DNA from: Bacteroidia bacterium
Lineage (GTDB): Bacteria > Bacteroidota > Bacteroidia > AKYH767-A > OLB10
Assembly (NCBI GenBank): GCA_025450095.1
Contig: JANWID010000151.1
Location: 1 to 14,113 of the forward strand
DNA length: 14,113 nt
Direction of reading: 5' to 3'
The position numbers and the translations under genes were made by a program. This document shows positions 1 through 6,785 of the stretch, piece by piece (position 1 is the stretch's first letter; every line of letters begins with the position of its first letter). Under the pieces are notes generated by a model. That model was not told the origin of the DNA. It saw only the letters and a list, made by a program, of their open reading frames with translations, and made no database searches.

Positions 1-465
1 GCAGTCAGACAGGGTGATAGCCCTGGAAATTCCAATCCTTCTCCGAACGGGTTCACTGGTGAGGAAATCTGTCAGGCCATGTTCTATGCCGGTTTAAATG
101 ACAGGCTTACGGGATTGGGAATTTTTGAATTCGATTCTGATGCCGACCGCCAGAACCAAACTGCACACCTTGTAGCCCAGATGGTTTGGTATTTTATTGA
201 AGGTGTTAACAACAGGAAAAATGACTTTCCTTCTCCTGGAAATAATTCATTTATCACTTATAGGGTTGCGGTGGAAGGAATCGATAAGGAACTGGTATTT
301 CTGAAGCACAGAACCAGTGGAAAATGGTGGATGGAAATGCCGGAAACAGCTCCTAAAAACCGTCTCAACCGATATAATTTCCTCCCGTGTGCCCCATCCG
401 ATTACCAGCAGGCGTGCGCAAATGAAATGCCTGAACGATTCTGGCAGGCAGTGCAAAAATTGTAA
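1..465 (+). CDS. Formimidoylglutamase / arginase-family hydrolase, C-terminal part (5' end outside window)
   Basis: The frame is open from base 1 to the TAA at 463-465, giving 154 residues with no start inside the window. An internal ATG at 79 is not the true start, because the upstream codons match the family. The first residues (AVRQGDSPGNSNPSPNGFTG) fit the stretch that follows the metal-binding S-F-D-x-D motif of ureohydrolases (compare D-x-x-x-x-P-G-T-x-x-P-x-x-G-G in arginases), so the catalytic half lies upstream. The C-terminal part, with QTAHLVAQMVWYFIEG and a tail ending in ERFWQAVQKL, resembles Bacteroidota proteins annotated as formimidoylglutamase. Such enzymes hydrolyse N-formimidoyl-glutamate to glutamate and formamide in histidine breakdown; the substrate here is inferred. 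From memory, this family often sits upstream of gldK in Bacteroidota. About 60 percent of the protein is missing. Confidence 0.82.
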   Translation, partial: AVRQGDSPGNSNPSPNGFTGEEICQAMFYAGLNDRLTGLGIFEFDSDADRQNQTAHLVAQMVWYFIEGVNNRKNDFPSPGNNSFITYRVAVEGIDKELVFLKHRTSGKWWMEMPETAPKNRLNRYNFLPCAPSDYQQACANEMPERFWQAVQKL

Positions 466-488
466 GAAAAATCGTGTTATTATCTATT

Positions 489-508
489 AAGCAGGCTTGT
501 CCCTGCTT
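489..508 (+). terminator. Short hairpin after the formimidoylglutamase gene, possible weak terminator
   Basis: AAGCAGG (489-495) pairs perfectly with CCTGCTT (502-508) across a 6-base loop, 24 bases after the stop codon. No T-run follows (the next bases are GC-rich), so it is not a classical intrinsic terminator and may only be a 3'-end stabilising hairpin. Confidence 0.3.
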
Positions 509-673
509 GCCCCGGCATCTTCGATCCGCCAAAAGTTATCCGGAACGGGTCACGTTTATATCTTATTTTCAAGTAATTGAATAATAATTCCTTATAAAAT
601 CATATGTAATGTTAATAAATTCTGTGGATTTCATTCGACATCAGAGTATTGGAACTTTTAAACAATTTCCTTT

Positions 674-706
674 TTTGTTTTTGATTTAAAATTTTAGTTA
701 CTTTAG
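674..706 (+). promoter_or_regulatory. Candidate Bacteroidota promoter for porP/sprF
   Basis: TTTG at 674-677 and TACTTTAG at 699-706 are separated by 21 bases. The second box matches the Bacteroidota -7 consensus TAnnTTTG except for one base (A at 705). Transcription would begin near 713, leaving a leader of about 58 bases before the ATG at 771. Such motifs are common in AT-rich DNA. Confidence 0.35.
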
Positions 707-770
707 CCCCCTGATAAATTTAATTAACAATCTAATAAAGTTTACGAGTCACACAAACCGTCAGCACTGT

Positions 771-1688
771 ATGAAGAAATTTTTATCACTTGCTCTGTTT
801 ACAACACTTATTTCCGGAATTTCATATGGGCAGCAGGACCCTCAGTTTAGCCAAAACATGTTCAACAGGTTATATACAAACCCTGCGTATGCGGGAAGTA
901 GTGATGGTATCTGCGGAACACTCATTTACCGTAACCAGTGGACGGGATTTGACGGCGCTCCTAAAACGGGCGTTTTCAGTCTGGATGCACCGGTTAATTT
1001 TTTGCACGGAGGTCTTGGATTGACGGTTCTGGCAGCTGATGAATTGGGCTTTGAAAACACATTCATGGCAAAACTGGCGTATGCATTTCGCTTCAATGTA
1101 GGAGCCGGTAATCTGGCAATAGGTGCCGACTTTGCATACGTGCAAAAGTCGATTGATGGCGACTGGAAACCGACGGATGCAAACGACCCGATTATTCCAA
1201 CGTCTTCTGTTTCAGGAAGTGTAATCCCCGATCTGGGAGCTGGAATCTATTATAACTCTGACAAATTGTACCTGGGTGCTTCTATGGCGCATATCCTTGA
1301 AAGTGAAGTTGATTATGGCGATTTCTCTACGGAATTGGTAAATCACTTTTATTTCATGGGAGGCTACCGTATAGAGTTCAGCCCTTCTGTTTCTCTTACA
1401 CCCTCCTTCCACGTTAAAAATGCTGGAGACCAAACCCAGGCGGACATTAATGCGAATCTATACTTTAATAACCGCTTCTGGATCGGAGGATCCTACAGGC
1501 TTGAGGATGCCATCGTAATATTGGCCGGCCTCAATATAACCCCCAACCTTCGCCTGGGATATTCGTATGACATGACAACCTCCGATTTAAAAGATTATAG
1601 CAGCGGTACCCACGAGATTATGCTGGGGTACTGTTATAAAATCAAGAAAAAGATTACACCTATTAACCGGAACGTAAGATTTCTCTGA
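771..1688 (+). CDS. porP: PorP/SprF-family type IX secretion system outer-membrane protein
   Basis: A 305-residue protein with a classical signal peptide (charged MKK, hydrophobic residues 4-15, likely cleavage after Gly20 in SYG-QQ). The mature start, QQDPQFSQNMFNRLYTNPAYAG, is the hallmark of the PorP/SprF family, followed by IYRNQWTGFDGAP. The remainder is rich in alternating aromatic and hydrophobic strands with G-Y pairs, as expected of an outer-membrane beta barrel, and it ends in a basic tail (KIKKKITPINRNVRF). Family members are needed for T9SS function or for anchoring cargo such as SprB. Its place directly before gldK matches the porP-porK-porL-porM-porN order of Porphyromonas gingivalis and supports a core role rather than one of the many extra PorP paralogues. 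No Shine-Dalgarno sequence precedes the ATG. The symbol porP follows position; sprF would be the Flavobacterium name. Confidence 0.92.
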   Translation: MKKFLSLALFTTLISGISYGQQDPQFSQNMFNRLYTNPAYAGSSDGICGTLIYRNQWTGFDGAPKTGVFSLDAPVNFLHGGLGLTVLAADELGFENTFMAKLAYAFRFNVGAGNLAIGADFAYVQKSIDGDWKPTDANDPIIPTSSVSGSVIPDLGAGIYYNSDKLYLGASMAHILESEVDYGDFSTELVNHFYFMGGYRIEFSPSVSLTPSFHVKNAGDQTQADINANLYFNNRFWIGGSYRLEDAIVILAGLNITPNLRLGYSYDMTTSDLKDYSSGTHEIMLGYCYKIKKKITPINRNVRFL

Positions 1689-1719
1689 TATTTTGCTACT
1701 ATTTGTGAAATTGGTAACC

Positions 1720-1727
1720 TATTTTTG
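1720..1727 (+). promoter_or_regulatory. Perfect -7 box upstream of gldK
   Basis: TATTTTTG matches TAnnTTTG exactly in the 171-base gap between porP/sprF and gldK. The nearest upstream TTTG boxes (1702-1705 and 1692-1695) are 14 and 24 bases away, outside the usual 17-23 base spacing, so the promoter is uncertain. If active it would give gldKLMN its own transcript with a leader of about 125 bases. Confidence 0.3.
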
Positions 1728-1859
1728 GATTCAACGTTAGCCAGCATTGAAACCTGAAATAGCCGTTTTACACGTAACTAGTAAAATAAGCAGAAGGTTC
1801 CGGCGTTAGTGGAATCAACTGTCGTATATACCCGAAAAAATAATCTAACATAGCGGAAC

Positions 1860-3122
1860 ATGAAAAGACTGATCATTTACTCTGCAATAGTATTGTTGCT
1901 CAGTAGCTGTGGTGGTGGCAACCGCGGTCAGCTTATTGGAGTCCAGGGCCGTGAGAAATGGTACCAGGCCGATCCTTACGGCATGGTGTTCATTCCATCA
2001 GGAGCCTATAATATGGGACCCAGCGACCAGGATGTGCCTTACGCAGTGGTCGCACAAAGCAGAACAGTATCGGTGCACGCTTTTTATATGGATAATACTG
2101 AAATTACCAATAATGAATACCGGCAATTCGTAGACTGGGTTCGAGACTCACTTGCACATCGCCTGATTGGTGGCGAACACCTGATCGATGAAGGAGAATA
2201 CGGAGAACGTATTAACTGGAGAAAGAAAATTGACTGGGACGATGAAGAGAACGTTGAAACGTTGAACGAACTTCACCTGCCTGAAGCAGAACGATTCTAC
2301 CGTCGTAAGGAAATTGACGCCCGTAAACTGAACTTCGAATATTACTGGGTCGATCTGCATGAAGCAGCTCTGCGTTCCAGCCGTGAACAGGGTAAAACTG
2401 ATCGTTCTGTATTCATTAAAAAGGACGTGATCAACGTTTATCCCGATACCCTTGCGTGGATTCACGATTTTACATATTCCTTTAATGATCCTATTACCAA
2501 TATGTATTTCTGGCATCCATCCTACGACGAATATCCTGTAGTAGGTGTGAACTGGAAACAGGCACGTGCATTCTGTATCTGGAGGACTCAGCTGCTCAAC
2601 AGTTATCTGATGAGCAATGGCGAAACCATGGTTCAGGACTTCCGTCTGCCTACCGAATCAGAATGGGAATATGCGGCCCGTGGGGGTCTGGATCTTTCAC
2701 CATATCCCTGGGGAGGTCCTTATATCCGGAACAGCCGTGGTTGTTTCCTGGGTAACTTTAAACCTATGCGAGGAAACTATCTTGACGATGGCGGATTCTA
2801 TGCAGTAACTGTTACTTCATACTGGCCTAATGATTATGGCTTGTATTGCATGGCCGGAAACGTTTCCGAGTGGACCAGCAATGCTTATGATGAATCAGCG
2901 TATAACTTCCAGCATGACCTGAACCCAGATTACATGTATGAAGCGAAGGATTCCGATCCTCCTACTTTAAAACGAAAAGTAATTCGTGGTGGTTCATGGA
3001 AAGATGTTGGATACTTTTTGCAAACCGGAACACGTTCTTATGAATACCAGGATACCTCTAAATGTTATGTGGGATTCCGTTGCGTAATGGACTTTATGGG
3101 ACGTGATAAATCAGACTTCTGA
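1860..3122 (+). CDS. gldK: GldK (PorK), T9SS periplasmic ring lipoprotein
   Basis: A 420-residue lipoprotein. The N-terminus has a hydrophobic stretch ending in lipobox LSSC, so Cys17 is the lipid-modified residue. It is followed by GGGN with no acidic surface-export signal, consistent with anchoring at the inner leaflet of the outer membrane. From about residue 40 (FIPSGAYNMG) to the end the protein has the formylglycine-generating-enzyme/sulfatase-modifying fold used by GldK: TEITNNEYRQF, PVVGVNWKQARAFC, RLPTESEWEYAARGG, MAGNVSEWTSNAYD, VIRGGSWKD and the terminal CYVGFRC. GldK pairs with GldN to form the large periplasmic ring of the secretion machine; it is considered structural. Residues of roughly 100-220 are an insertion rich in charged residues typical of GldK relative to the enzymes. 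Cys402 and Cys408 lie in the C-terminal CYVGFRC segment. It is followed 65 bases later by gldL. Confidence 0.96.
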   Translation: MKRLIIYSAIVLLLSSCGGGNRGQLIGVQGREKWYQADPYGMVFIPSGAYNMGPSDQDVPYAVVAQSRTVSVHAFYMDNTEITNNEYRQFVDWVRDSLAHRLIGGEHLIDEGEYGERINWRKKIDWDDEENVETLNELHLPEAERFYRRKEIDARKLNFEYYWVDLHEAALRSSREQGKTDRSVFIKKDVINVYPDTLAWIHDFTYSFNDPITNMYFWHPSYDEYPVVGVNWKQARAFCIWRTQLLNSYLMSNGETMVQDFRLPTESEWEYAARGGLDLSPYPWGGPYIRNSRGCFLGNFKPMRGNYLDDGGFYAVTVTSYWPNDYGLYCMAGNVSEWTSNAYDESAYNFQHDLNPDYMYEAKDSDPPTLKRKVIRGGSWKDVGYFLQTGTRSYEYQDTSKCYVGFRCVMDFMGRDKSDF

Positions 3123-3187
3123 TAAATCAAATACAATCAAAAACAAACCAAATCAAATAACTAACTTTAAAAAACACTAAAAACAAA
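3123..3187 (+). promoter_or_regulatory. G-free, A-rich translation leader of gldL
   Basis: From 3122 to the G of the gldL ATG (3190) there is no G on the + strand; the stretch is almost only A, C and T with repeated AAATCAAA-like words. No Shine-Dalgarno sequence is possible here. Unstructured A-rich leaders are known to support initiation in Bacteroidota, so this is likely the gldL ribosome loading region. Confidence 0.45.
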
Positions 3188-3997
3188 ATGTCATTAGCTT
3201 CAATAACTCAAAGTAAAGGGTTCAAAAACATGATGGCGAAGCTGTACGGATGGGGAGCTTCTGTAGTTATCGTGGGTGCACTTTTTAAAATCCAGCACTG
3301 GGAAGGTGCCGGTCTTATGCTTACCGTAGGTCTTATGACGGAAGCAGTAATTTTCTTCTTCTCAGCATTTGAACCTCCTCATGAGGATGTGGACTGGTCA
3401 CTGGTTTACCCCGAGCTGGCAGGTATGCATGAGCCGGGTCACGATAAGCACAAGAAAAAGAAAATCGATCCCATTGCACAGGAAATGGATCGCCTGTTAA
3501 GTGAAGCTAAAATTGGCCCAGAGCTGATTCAGAGCCTCGGTACCGGGATGAAAACGCTGGGCGAGAACGCCGCCAAAATGACGGATCTTTCCAGCGCTAC
3601 AGTAGCGACTGATGAATATGTGAAAAATGTTCAGGTAGCATCTAAATCGGTAAGTTCTCTTGCCGGTTCTTATGAAAAGGCTACCCAGGCTATGAACAGC
3701 CTGAGTACTTCCAGCGATGATGTGAAAGTTTACAACGATCAGGTATCTTCCGCTGGTAAAAACCTCGCTGCACTGAATGCAATTTATGAACTGCAGTTAC
3801 AGGATTCCAACAAGCACCTGAAGGAAACCTCTAAATTCTATGACGGTATCAACGAGCTGATGTCAAACCTCAACTCGACTCTTGAAGATACCCGACGCTA
3901 CAAAGATGAAGTGGCCCGTCTTGCAAAAAATCTGTCTTCTCTCAACACGGTTTATGGTAACATGCTCTCTGCAATGAACATTAACCCCGGTAAATAA
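3188..3997 (+). CDS. gldL: GldL (PorL), inner-membrane T9SS/gliding motor subunit
   Basis: A 269-residue protein with two transmembrane helices near the N-terminus (about residues 19-33 and 42-61) and a long cytoplasmic helical domain. GldL forms a pentamer around two GldM helices and uses the proton gradient to drive the machine. The membrane core carries the family's conserved charged residues: Lys34 and His37 (FKIQHWE), Glu52 in the second helix (GLMTEAVIF; counterpart of the critical intramembrane glutamate, Glu49 in Flavobacterium johnsoniae) and Glu62 (SAFEPP). A basic patch (HDKHKKKKID) marks the cytoplasmic side, followed from about residue 95 by helical, coiled-coil-prone sequence with repeated S/T-rich heptad-like segments (LSSATVATDEYVKNVQ, LAALNAIYELQL, LSSLNTVYGNML). 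The length is a little above that of typical GldL. It is spaced 52 bases from gldM, so co-translation in one operon is likely. Confidence 0.97.
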   Translation: MSLASITQSKGFKNMMAKLYGWGASVVIVGALFKIQHWEGAGLMLTVGLMTEAVIFFFSAFEPPHEDVDWSLVYPELAGMHEPGHDKHKKKKIDPIAQEMDRLLSEAKIGPELIQSLGTGMKTLGENAAKMTDLSSATVATDEYVKNVQVASKSVSSLAGSYEKATQAMNSLSTSSDDVKVYNDQVSSAGKNLAALNAIYELQLQDSNKHLKETSKFYDGINELMSNLNSTLEDTRRYKDEVARLAKNLSSLNTVYGNMLSAMNINPGK

Positions 3998-4049
3998 TTT
4001 TTTTGAATTCCTTATTATCTAACTAACCTTAAAAACGAGAGAATAAAAA

Positions 4050-4880
4050 ATGGCAGGTGCTAAGCTATCCCCGAGGCAACGAATGATCGGGATGATGTAC
4101 CTCGTATTGACTGCCCTTTTGGCTCTGAACGTTTCCAAGGAGATCATTAACGCGTTTGTTACCGTTAACGACAGCCTGGAAGCCTCGAACCAAAATACTA
4201 CGTCACGTAACGAGAGGATTTACGCCGACTTCCAGAAGGCGATGCAGAATGACCCCACAAAGGTAGGACCGTACAATACCAAAGCACAGTCTACCAAAAA
4301 ACTGAGCACAGATCTGATATCGTATATTGATAATTTGAAAAAGGAAATCACCATGAAAGTGGAGAAGCTGGAAGCCGGAGCTGCTGTTCCTGCTCCCCGC
4401 GATATCGCCCGTAAGGATGATTATGATGTTCCTACCAATATTATGTGCGGAGATAAGGCGGATGGTAAAGGACACAAAGCTTCTGAATTTAAAGACAAGA
4501 TCAATAAATTTAAAGCAGATGTTCTCAAGCCGTTAGATCCCAAAGATCAGAAACTGTTTGCTCCGCGACTGGATCAATTACTCAACACAAAGGATCCTGA
4601 TCCGAAAGTAGTACAGGATAATAAGAAGACCTGGGAAATGGCAACTTTCTACCATAATCCGGTAGTTGCTACTATCGCGATGCTTACAAAATTCCAGGCC
4701 GACGTGCGTAACGTGGAATCGGAAATCATTAATCACCTTTATACTTCCATCGATGCTTCAAGCTTTAAGTTTGATAACCTGGAAGCACGCGTGATTGCTC
4801 CCACCAGTTATGTATTGACCGGGCAGGAATATAAAGCTGATGTATTTCTTGCAGCTTATAGTTCCACTGCATATCCGTAA
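4050..4880 (+). CDS. gldM: GldM N-terminal fragment as encoded: membrane helix and first periplasmic domain
   Basis: As written, translation would stop after 276 residues. The N-terminus is clear GldM: MAGAKLSPRQRMIGMMYLVLTALLALNVSKE, with one membrane helix (about residues 12-30) and Arg9 and Tyr17, positions reported as important for contact with GldL. Residues about 35-245 are the helical D1 periplasmic domain. D2 begins near residue 246 (RVIAPTSYVLTGQEYKADVF) and is cut after about 28 residues. Such a product could still enter the GldL pentamer but would lack the part that reaches the GldK/GldN ring, so it should be non-functional or dominant-negative. The ATG is preceded by GAGAG at 4038-4042, a weak and slightly distant ribosome-binding match. 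Confidence 0.85.
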   Translation: MAGAKLSPRQRMIGMMYLVLTALLALNVSKEIINAFVTVNDSLEASNQNTTSRNERIYADFQKAMQNDPTKVGPYNTKAQSTKKLSTDLISYIDNLKKEITMKVEKLEAGAAVPAPRDIARKDDYDVPTNIMCGDKADGKGHKASEFKDKINKFKADVLKPLDPKDQKLFAPRLDQLLNTKDPDPKVVQDNKKTWEMATFYHNPVVATIAMLTKFQADVRNVESEIINHLYTSIDASSFKFDNLEARVIAPTSYVLTGQEYKADVFLAAYSSTAYP

Positions 4881-4919
4881 ATAACAATAGGTGGTTCTGC
4901 AATCCCGGTTGAAGGTGGA

Positions 4920-5642
4920 TTGGGTAAATACGCAGTCCGTGCTACTAGTGAAGGTTTGAAAAAATATGAAGGCATTATTAAAGTGAAAGATCCTGCAACC
5001 AACCAGGATAAAACATATCCTTTCACAGCAGAATATATAGCTGCAAAACCTTCATCAGTTGTATCGGCTGATAAAATGAATGTCCTTTATATTGGTGTTG
5101 AAAACCCAATGTCTATTTCAGTTCCGGGTGTTGCCGATGCCAATATTTCACCTTCCATTTCTGGCGGAGGGGCAACACTGGTAAGGAATCCCAAATTAGG
5201 AAGCAGTAAATACACTGCCAAAGCAACTACCCAGGGAGAAGCTACTATCAATGTTACCGCTAAGCTGGAAGGCAAGAATGTTCCTATGGGACAATTTAAG
5301 TACCGTGTTAAGCGTGTACCCGATCCGGTTGCCATGGTTAATGGTAAAAAAGGCGGTCCTATCAATAAAGCGGAACTTGCTGCTGCAACTTCCGTAAACT
5401 CCATCATGGAGAATTTCGACTTCGAATTGTACTTCCGTGTGAATAAATTCCGGATGACTCTGATCCGTAAAGGAAAAGATCCGACGGAACTTGAATCACC
5501 CAACAACCTGATTACTGCCCAGATGAAGGCTGCTATTCAGGCTGCAGGACCTGGTGCAAAAGTGTATTTCGAATATATTAAGGCCAGCGGCCCCGATGGA
5601 ACTACGCGATCGCTCAGTTCTGTAAACTTCGTGCTGCAATAG
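4920..5642 (+). CDS. gldM: GldM C-terminal fragment (D2-D4), same frame as the N-terminal part
   Basis: After the TAA the frame stays open from 4881 to the TAG at 5640-5642. The first possible start is TTG at 4920, codon 291 of the joined frame, preceded by AAGGTGG. That purine run is explained by coding for the conserved VEGG, so I do not regard it as a genuine ribosome site. The segment holds the end of D2 and the Ig-like D3 and D4 domains: KYAVRATSEGLKKYEG, VVSADKMNVLYIGVENPMSISVPG, PMGQFKYRVKRVPDPVAMVNGKKGG and SIMENFDFELYFRVNKF. D4 contacts the GldK/GldN ring in known systems. A protein starting at 4920 would have no membrane helix or signal peptide and would stay in the cytoplasm, so it cannot complement the N-terminal piece in trans without read-through. 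Confidence 0.8.
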   Translation: MGKYAVRATSEGLKKYEGIIKVKDPATNQDKTYPFTAEYIAAKPSSVVSADKMNVLYIGVENPMSISVPGVADANISPSISGGGATLVRNPKLGSSKYTAKATTQGEATINVTAKLEGKNVPMGQFKYRVKRVPDPVAMVNGKKGGPINKAELAAATSVNSIMENFDFELYFRVNKFRMTLIRKGKDPTELESPNNLITAQMKAAIQAAGPGAKVYFEYIKASGPDGTTRSLSSVNFVLQ

Positions 5643-5670
5643 GCTGAAAAAGTAAAGGCTCAAACAAAAA

Positions 5671-5675
5671 AGGAG
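5671..5675 (+). promoter_or_regulatory. Shine-Dalgarno site of gldN
   Basis: AGGAG lies 7 bases before the gldN ATG at 5683. It is the only convincing Shine-Dalgarno sequence seen before any gene in this window; the other genes have AT-rich leaders. It could allow gldN to be translated independently of ribosomes arriving from gldM. Confidence 0.6.
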
Positions 5676-5682
5676 ATAAAAC

Positions 5683-6519
5683 ATGAAAAGAATCATTCTG
5701 GTCTTTTCCATCATTGTAGCATTCACAGCAGGAACATCGGCTCAGAATGTGCTCGATGGTGTATATGTGCGGGAACACAGTCCTACGAAGTCGGTGGTGC
5801 CGTTGTCATACCTTCGCGAAGCCGATGTAATGTGGTCAAAGAAGATCTGGCGGATCATTGATCTTAAGGAGAAAATGAACCTTGCGTTCTATTATCCTAC
5901 TGAGAAAATAAACGATCGCAGAAGCCTCAATGATATCCTTTACGATGCAGTGAAAGAAGGAACTCTGACCGCATATTCTGATGAAGAGTTTATGTTCTCC
6001 ATGACCCGTGAGGATTTCCAAAGAATCGGTGGTGCAGGAGTGGATACAACTCAAATCGTGGATCCGGAACCTCCATATCTCACAAGGGATACTGTTATTA
6101 TTCGTGAATTCTCAACTGCTAATATCGTAGCTTACCGCGTTAAAGAAGAGTGGTTCTTTGATAAACAGCGTTCGGTTATTGATGTCAGGATTATTGGTCT
6201 TGCGCCACTGATTTATGCGGTTGACGATAAAGGAAATCGTCGTGAAGGCGACCTTAGAATTCCAATCATGTGGATCTATTTCCCGGAAGCACGGAAGATT
6301 CTTGTGAACCAGGAAGTATTTATGCGTGGTAATGACTCCGATCGTCGTACCTGGGATGATATATTCCAGAAGCGGTTGTTCGCAAGCTACATTTATAAAG
6401 AAAACAACGTGTTCGATCGTCGTATCGAAGATTATAAACAGGGAATGGATGCACTCGTGGAAGCTGAACGCATCAAACAGGATATCGTAAACCTTGAGCA
6501 CGACCTCTGGGATTACTAA
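5683..6519 (+). CDS. gldN: GldN (PorN), T9SS periplasmic ring protein
   Basis: A 278-residue exported protein with a type I signal peptide (MKRIILVFSIIVAFTAGTSA, cleavage after Ala20). The mature part matches the GldN family: NVLDGVYVREHSPTKSVVPLSYLREADVMWSKKIWRIIDLKEKMN at the start, then VKEEWFFDKQRSVIDVRIIGLAP, PIMWIYFPEARKILVNQEVF and a C-terminal TWDDIFQKRLFASYIYKENN region. GldN binds GldK and together they build the ring beneath the outer membrane that GldM contacts. It lies 40 bases after gldM, has its own Shine-Dalgarno site, and is last in the operon, with a strong terminator 7 bases past its stop. The length is slightly below that of Flavobacterium GldN, which has a longer linker. 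Confidence 0.96.
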   Translation: MKRIILVFSIIVAFTAGTSAQNVLDGVYVREHSPTKSVVPLSYLREADVMWSKKIWRIIDLKEKMNLAFYYPTEKINDRRSLNDILYDAVKEGTLTAYSDEEFMFSMTREDFQRIGGAGVDTTQIVDPEPPYLTRDTVIIREFSTANIVAYRVKEEWFFDKQRSVIDVRIIGLAPLIYAVDDKGNRREGDLRIPIMWIYFPEARKILVNQEVFMRGNDSDRRTWDDIFQKRLFASYIYKENNVFDRRIEDYKQGMDALVEAERIKQDIVNLEHDLWDY

Positions 6520-6526
6520 AATTCTA

Positions 6527-6575
6527 TATCTGAAATAAAAAAGCCGGGTTATACCCGGCTTTTTTATTTCAGATA
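6527..6575 (+). terminator. Strong intrinsic terminator closing the gldKLMN operon, likely bidirectional
   Basis: Arms 6527-6549 and 6553-6575 are perfectly complementary over 23 bases with a 3-base loop (TAT, 6550-6552). The inner stem AGCCGGGT/ACCCGGCT is GC-rich and is flanked by six T on one side and six A on the other, so it can end transcripts from either strand. It starts 7 bases after the gldN stop codon. Confidence 0.93.
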
Positions 6576-6657
6576 ATTTGAGTCACATTATTGATTTTTA
6601 TCCTATTCGAATTTATACTACAAGACTTTTAGCAGGTCATTTCTATTTTTATTTTCT

Positions 6658-6687
6658 TTTGTTTCAACACTTCCTAAGTCAGTTTTG
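6658..6687 (+). promoter_or_regulatory. Candidate promoter of the propeller-repeat gene
   Basis: TTTG at 6658-6661 and CAGTTTTG at 6680-6687 (one mismatch to TAnnTTTG) are 18 bases apart, inside the accepted spacing. The predicted start near 6694 gives a leader of about 92 bases. It follows the gldN terminator, so this gene needs its own promoter. Confidence 0.35.
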
Positions 6688-6785
6688 CAGGATGTTGTCT
6701 TTTATTTTTAACCTTAATGATGGAGAAATATTTAAGTGATTTATAAATCGATTACTGAATAAATGATTTTTTTAACTCAAAAACT

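Larger units (their letters stand above)
466..770. other. 305-base intergenic region before the T9SS cluster
   Basis: This gap contains the hairpin at 489-508, then an AT-rich stretch with a candidate promoter at 674-706. No open frame of plausible gene character, tRNA-like fold or repeat was seen on either strand. Confidence 0.6.
4050..5642 (+). pseudogene. gldM: GldM (PorM) reading frame interrupted by one in-frame TAA
   Basis: Read through the stop, this is one 530-codon frame, the normal length for GldM (about 515 residues in Flavobacterium johnsoniae). The codons either side of TAA 4878-4880 are in the same frame and spell family sequence across it (VFLAAYSSTAYP, stop, ITIGGSAIPVEGG), so nothing is inserted, deleted or shifted. 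Family members often have Glu after the Pro here, so a GAA-to-TAA change is the simplest explanation; that residue is recalled, not computed. All of D1 to D4 is otherwise present and uninterrupted. GldM is the rotating periplasmic shaft linking GldL to the GldK/GldN ring and is needed for secretion. A real nonsense mutation should abolish the T9SS, whereas all other genes here look intact, so a sequence error or very recent mutation is more likely than an old pseudogene. Confidence 0.75.

Noticed and set aside
4878..4880. Alternative genetic code in which TAA is read as an amino acid
   Set aside because: TAA ends several intact genes here (formimidoylglutamase at 465, gldL at 3997, gldN at 6519, icmF at 8869), so TAA works as a stop.
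5087..5506. 139-codon open frame on the - strand opposite gldM
   Set aside because: It lies opposite conserved GldM sequence and shows no domain or signal of its own.
4050..5642. A frameshift in gldM
   Set aside because: Codons before and after the TAA at 4878 are in the same frame (both at positions divisible by 3) and family sequence continues at once, so it is a substitution rather than an insertion or deletion.
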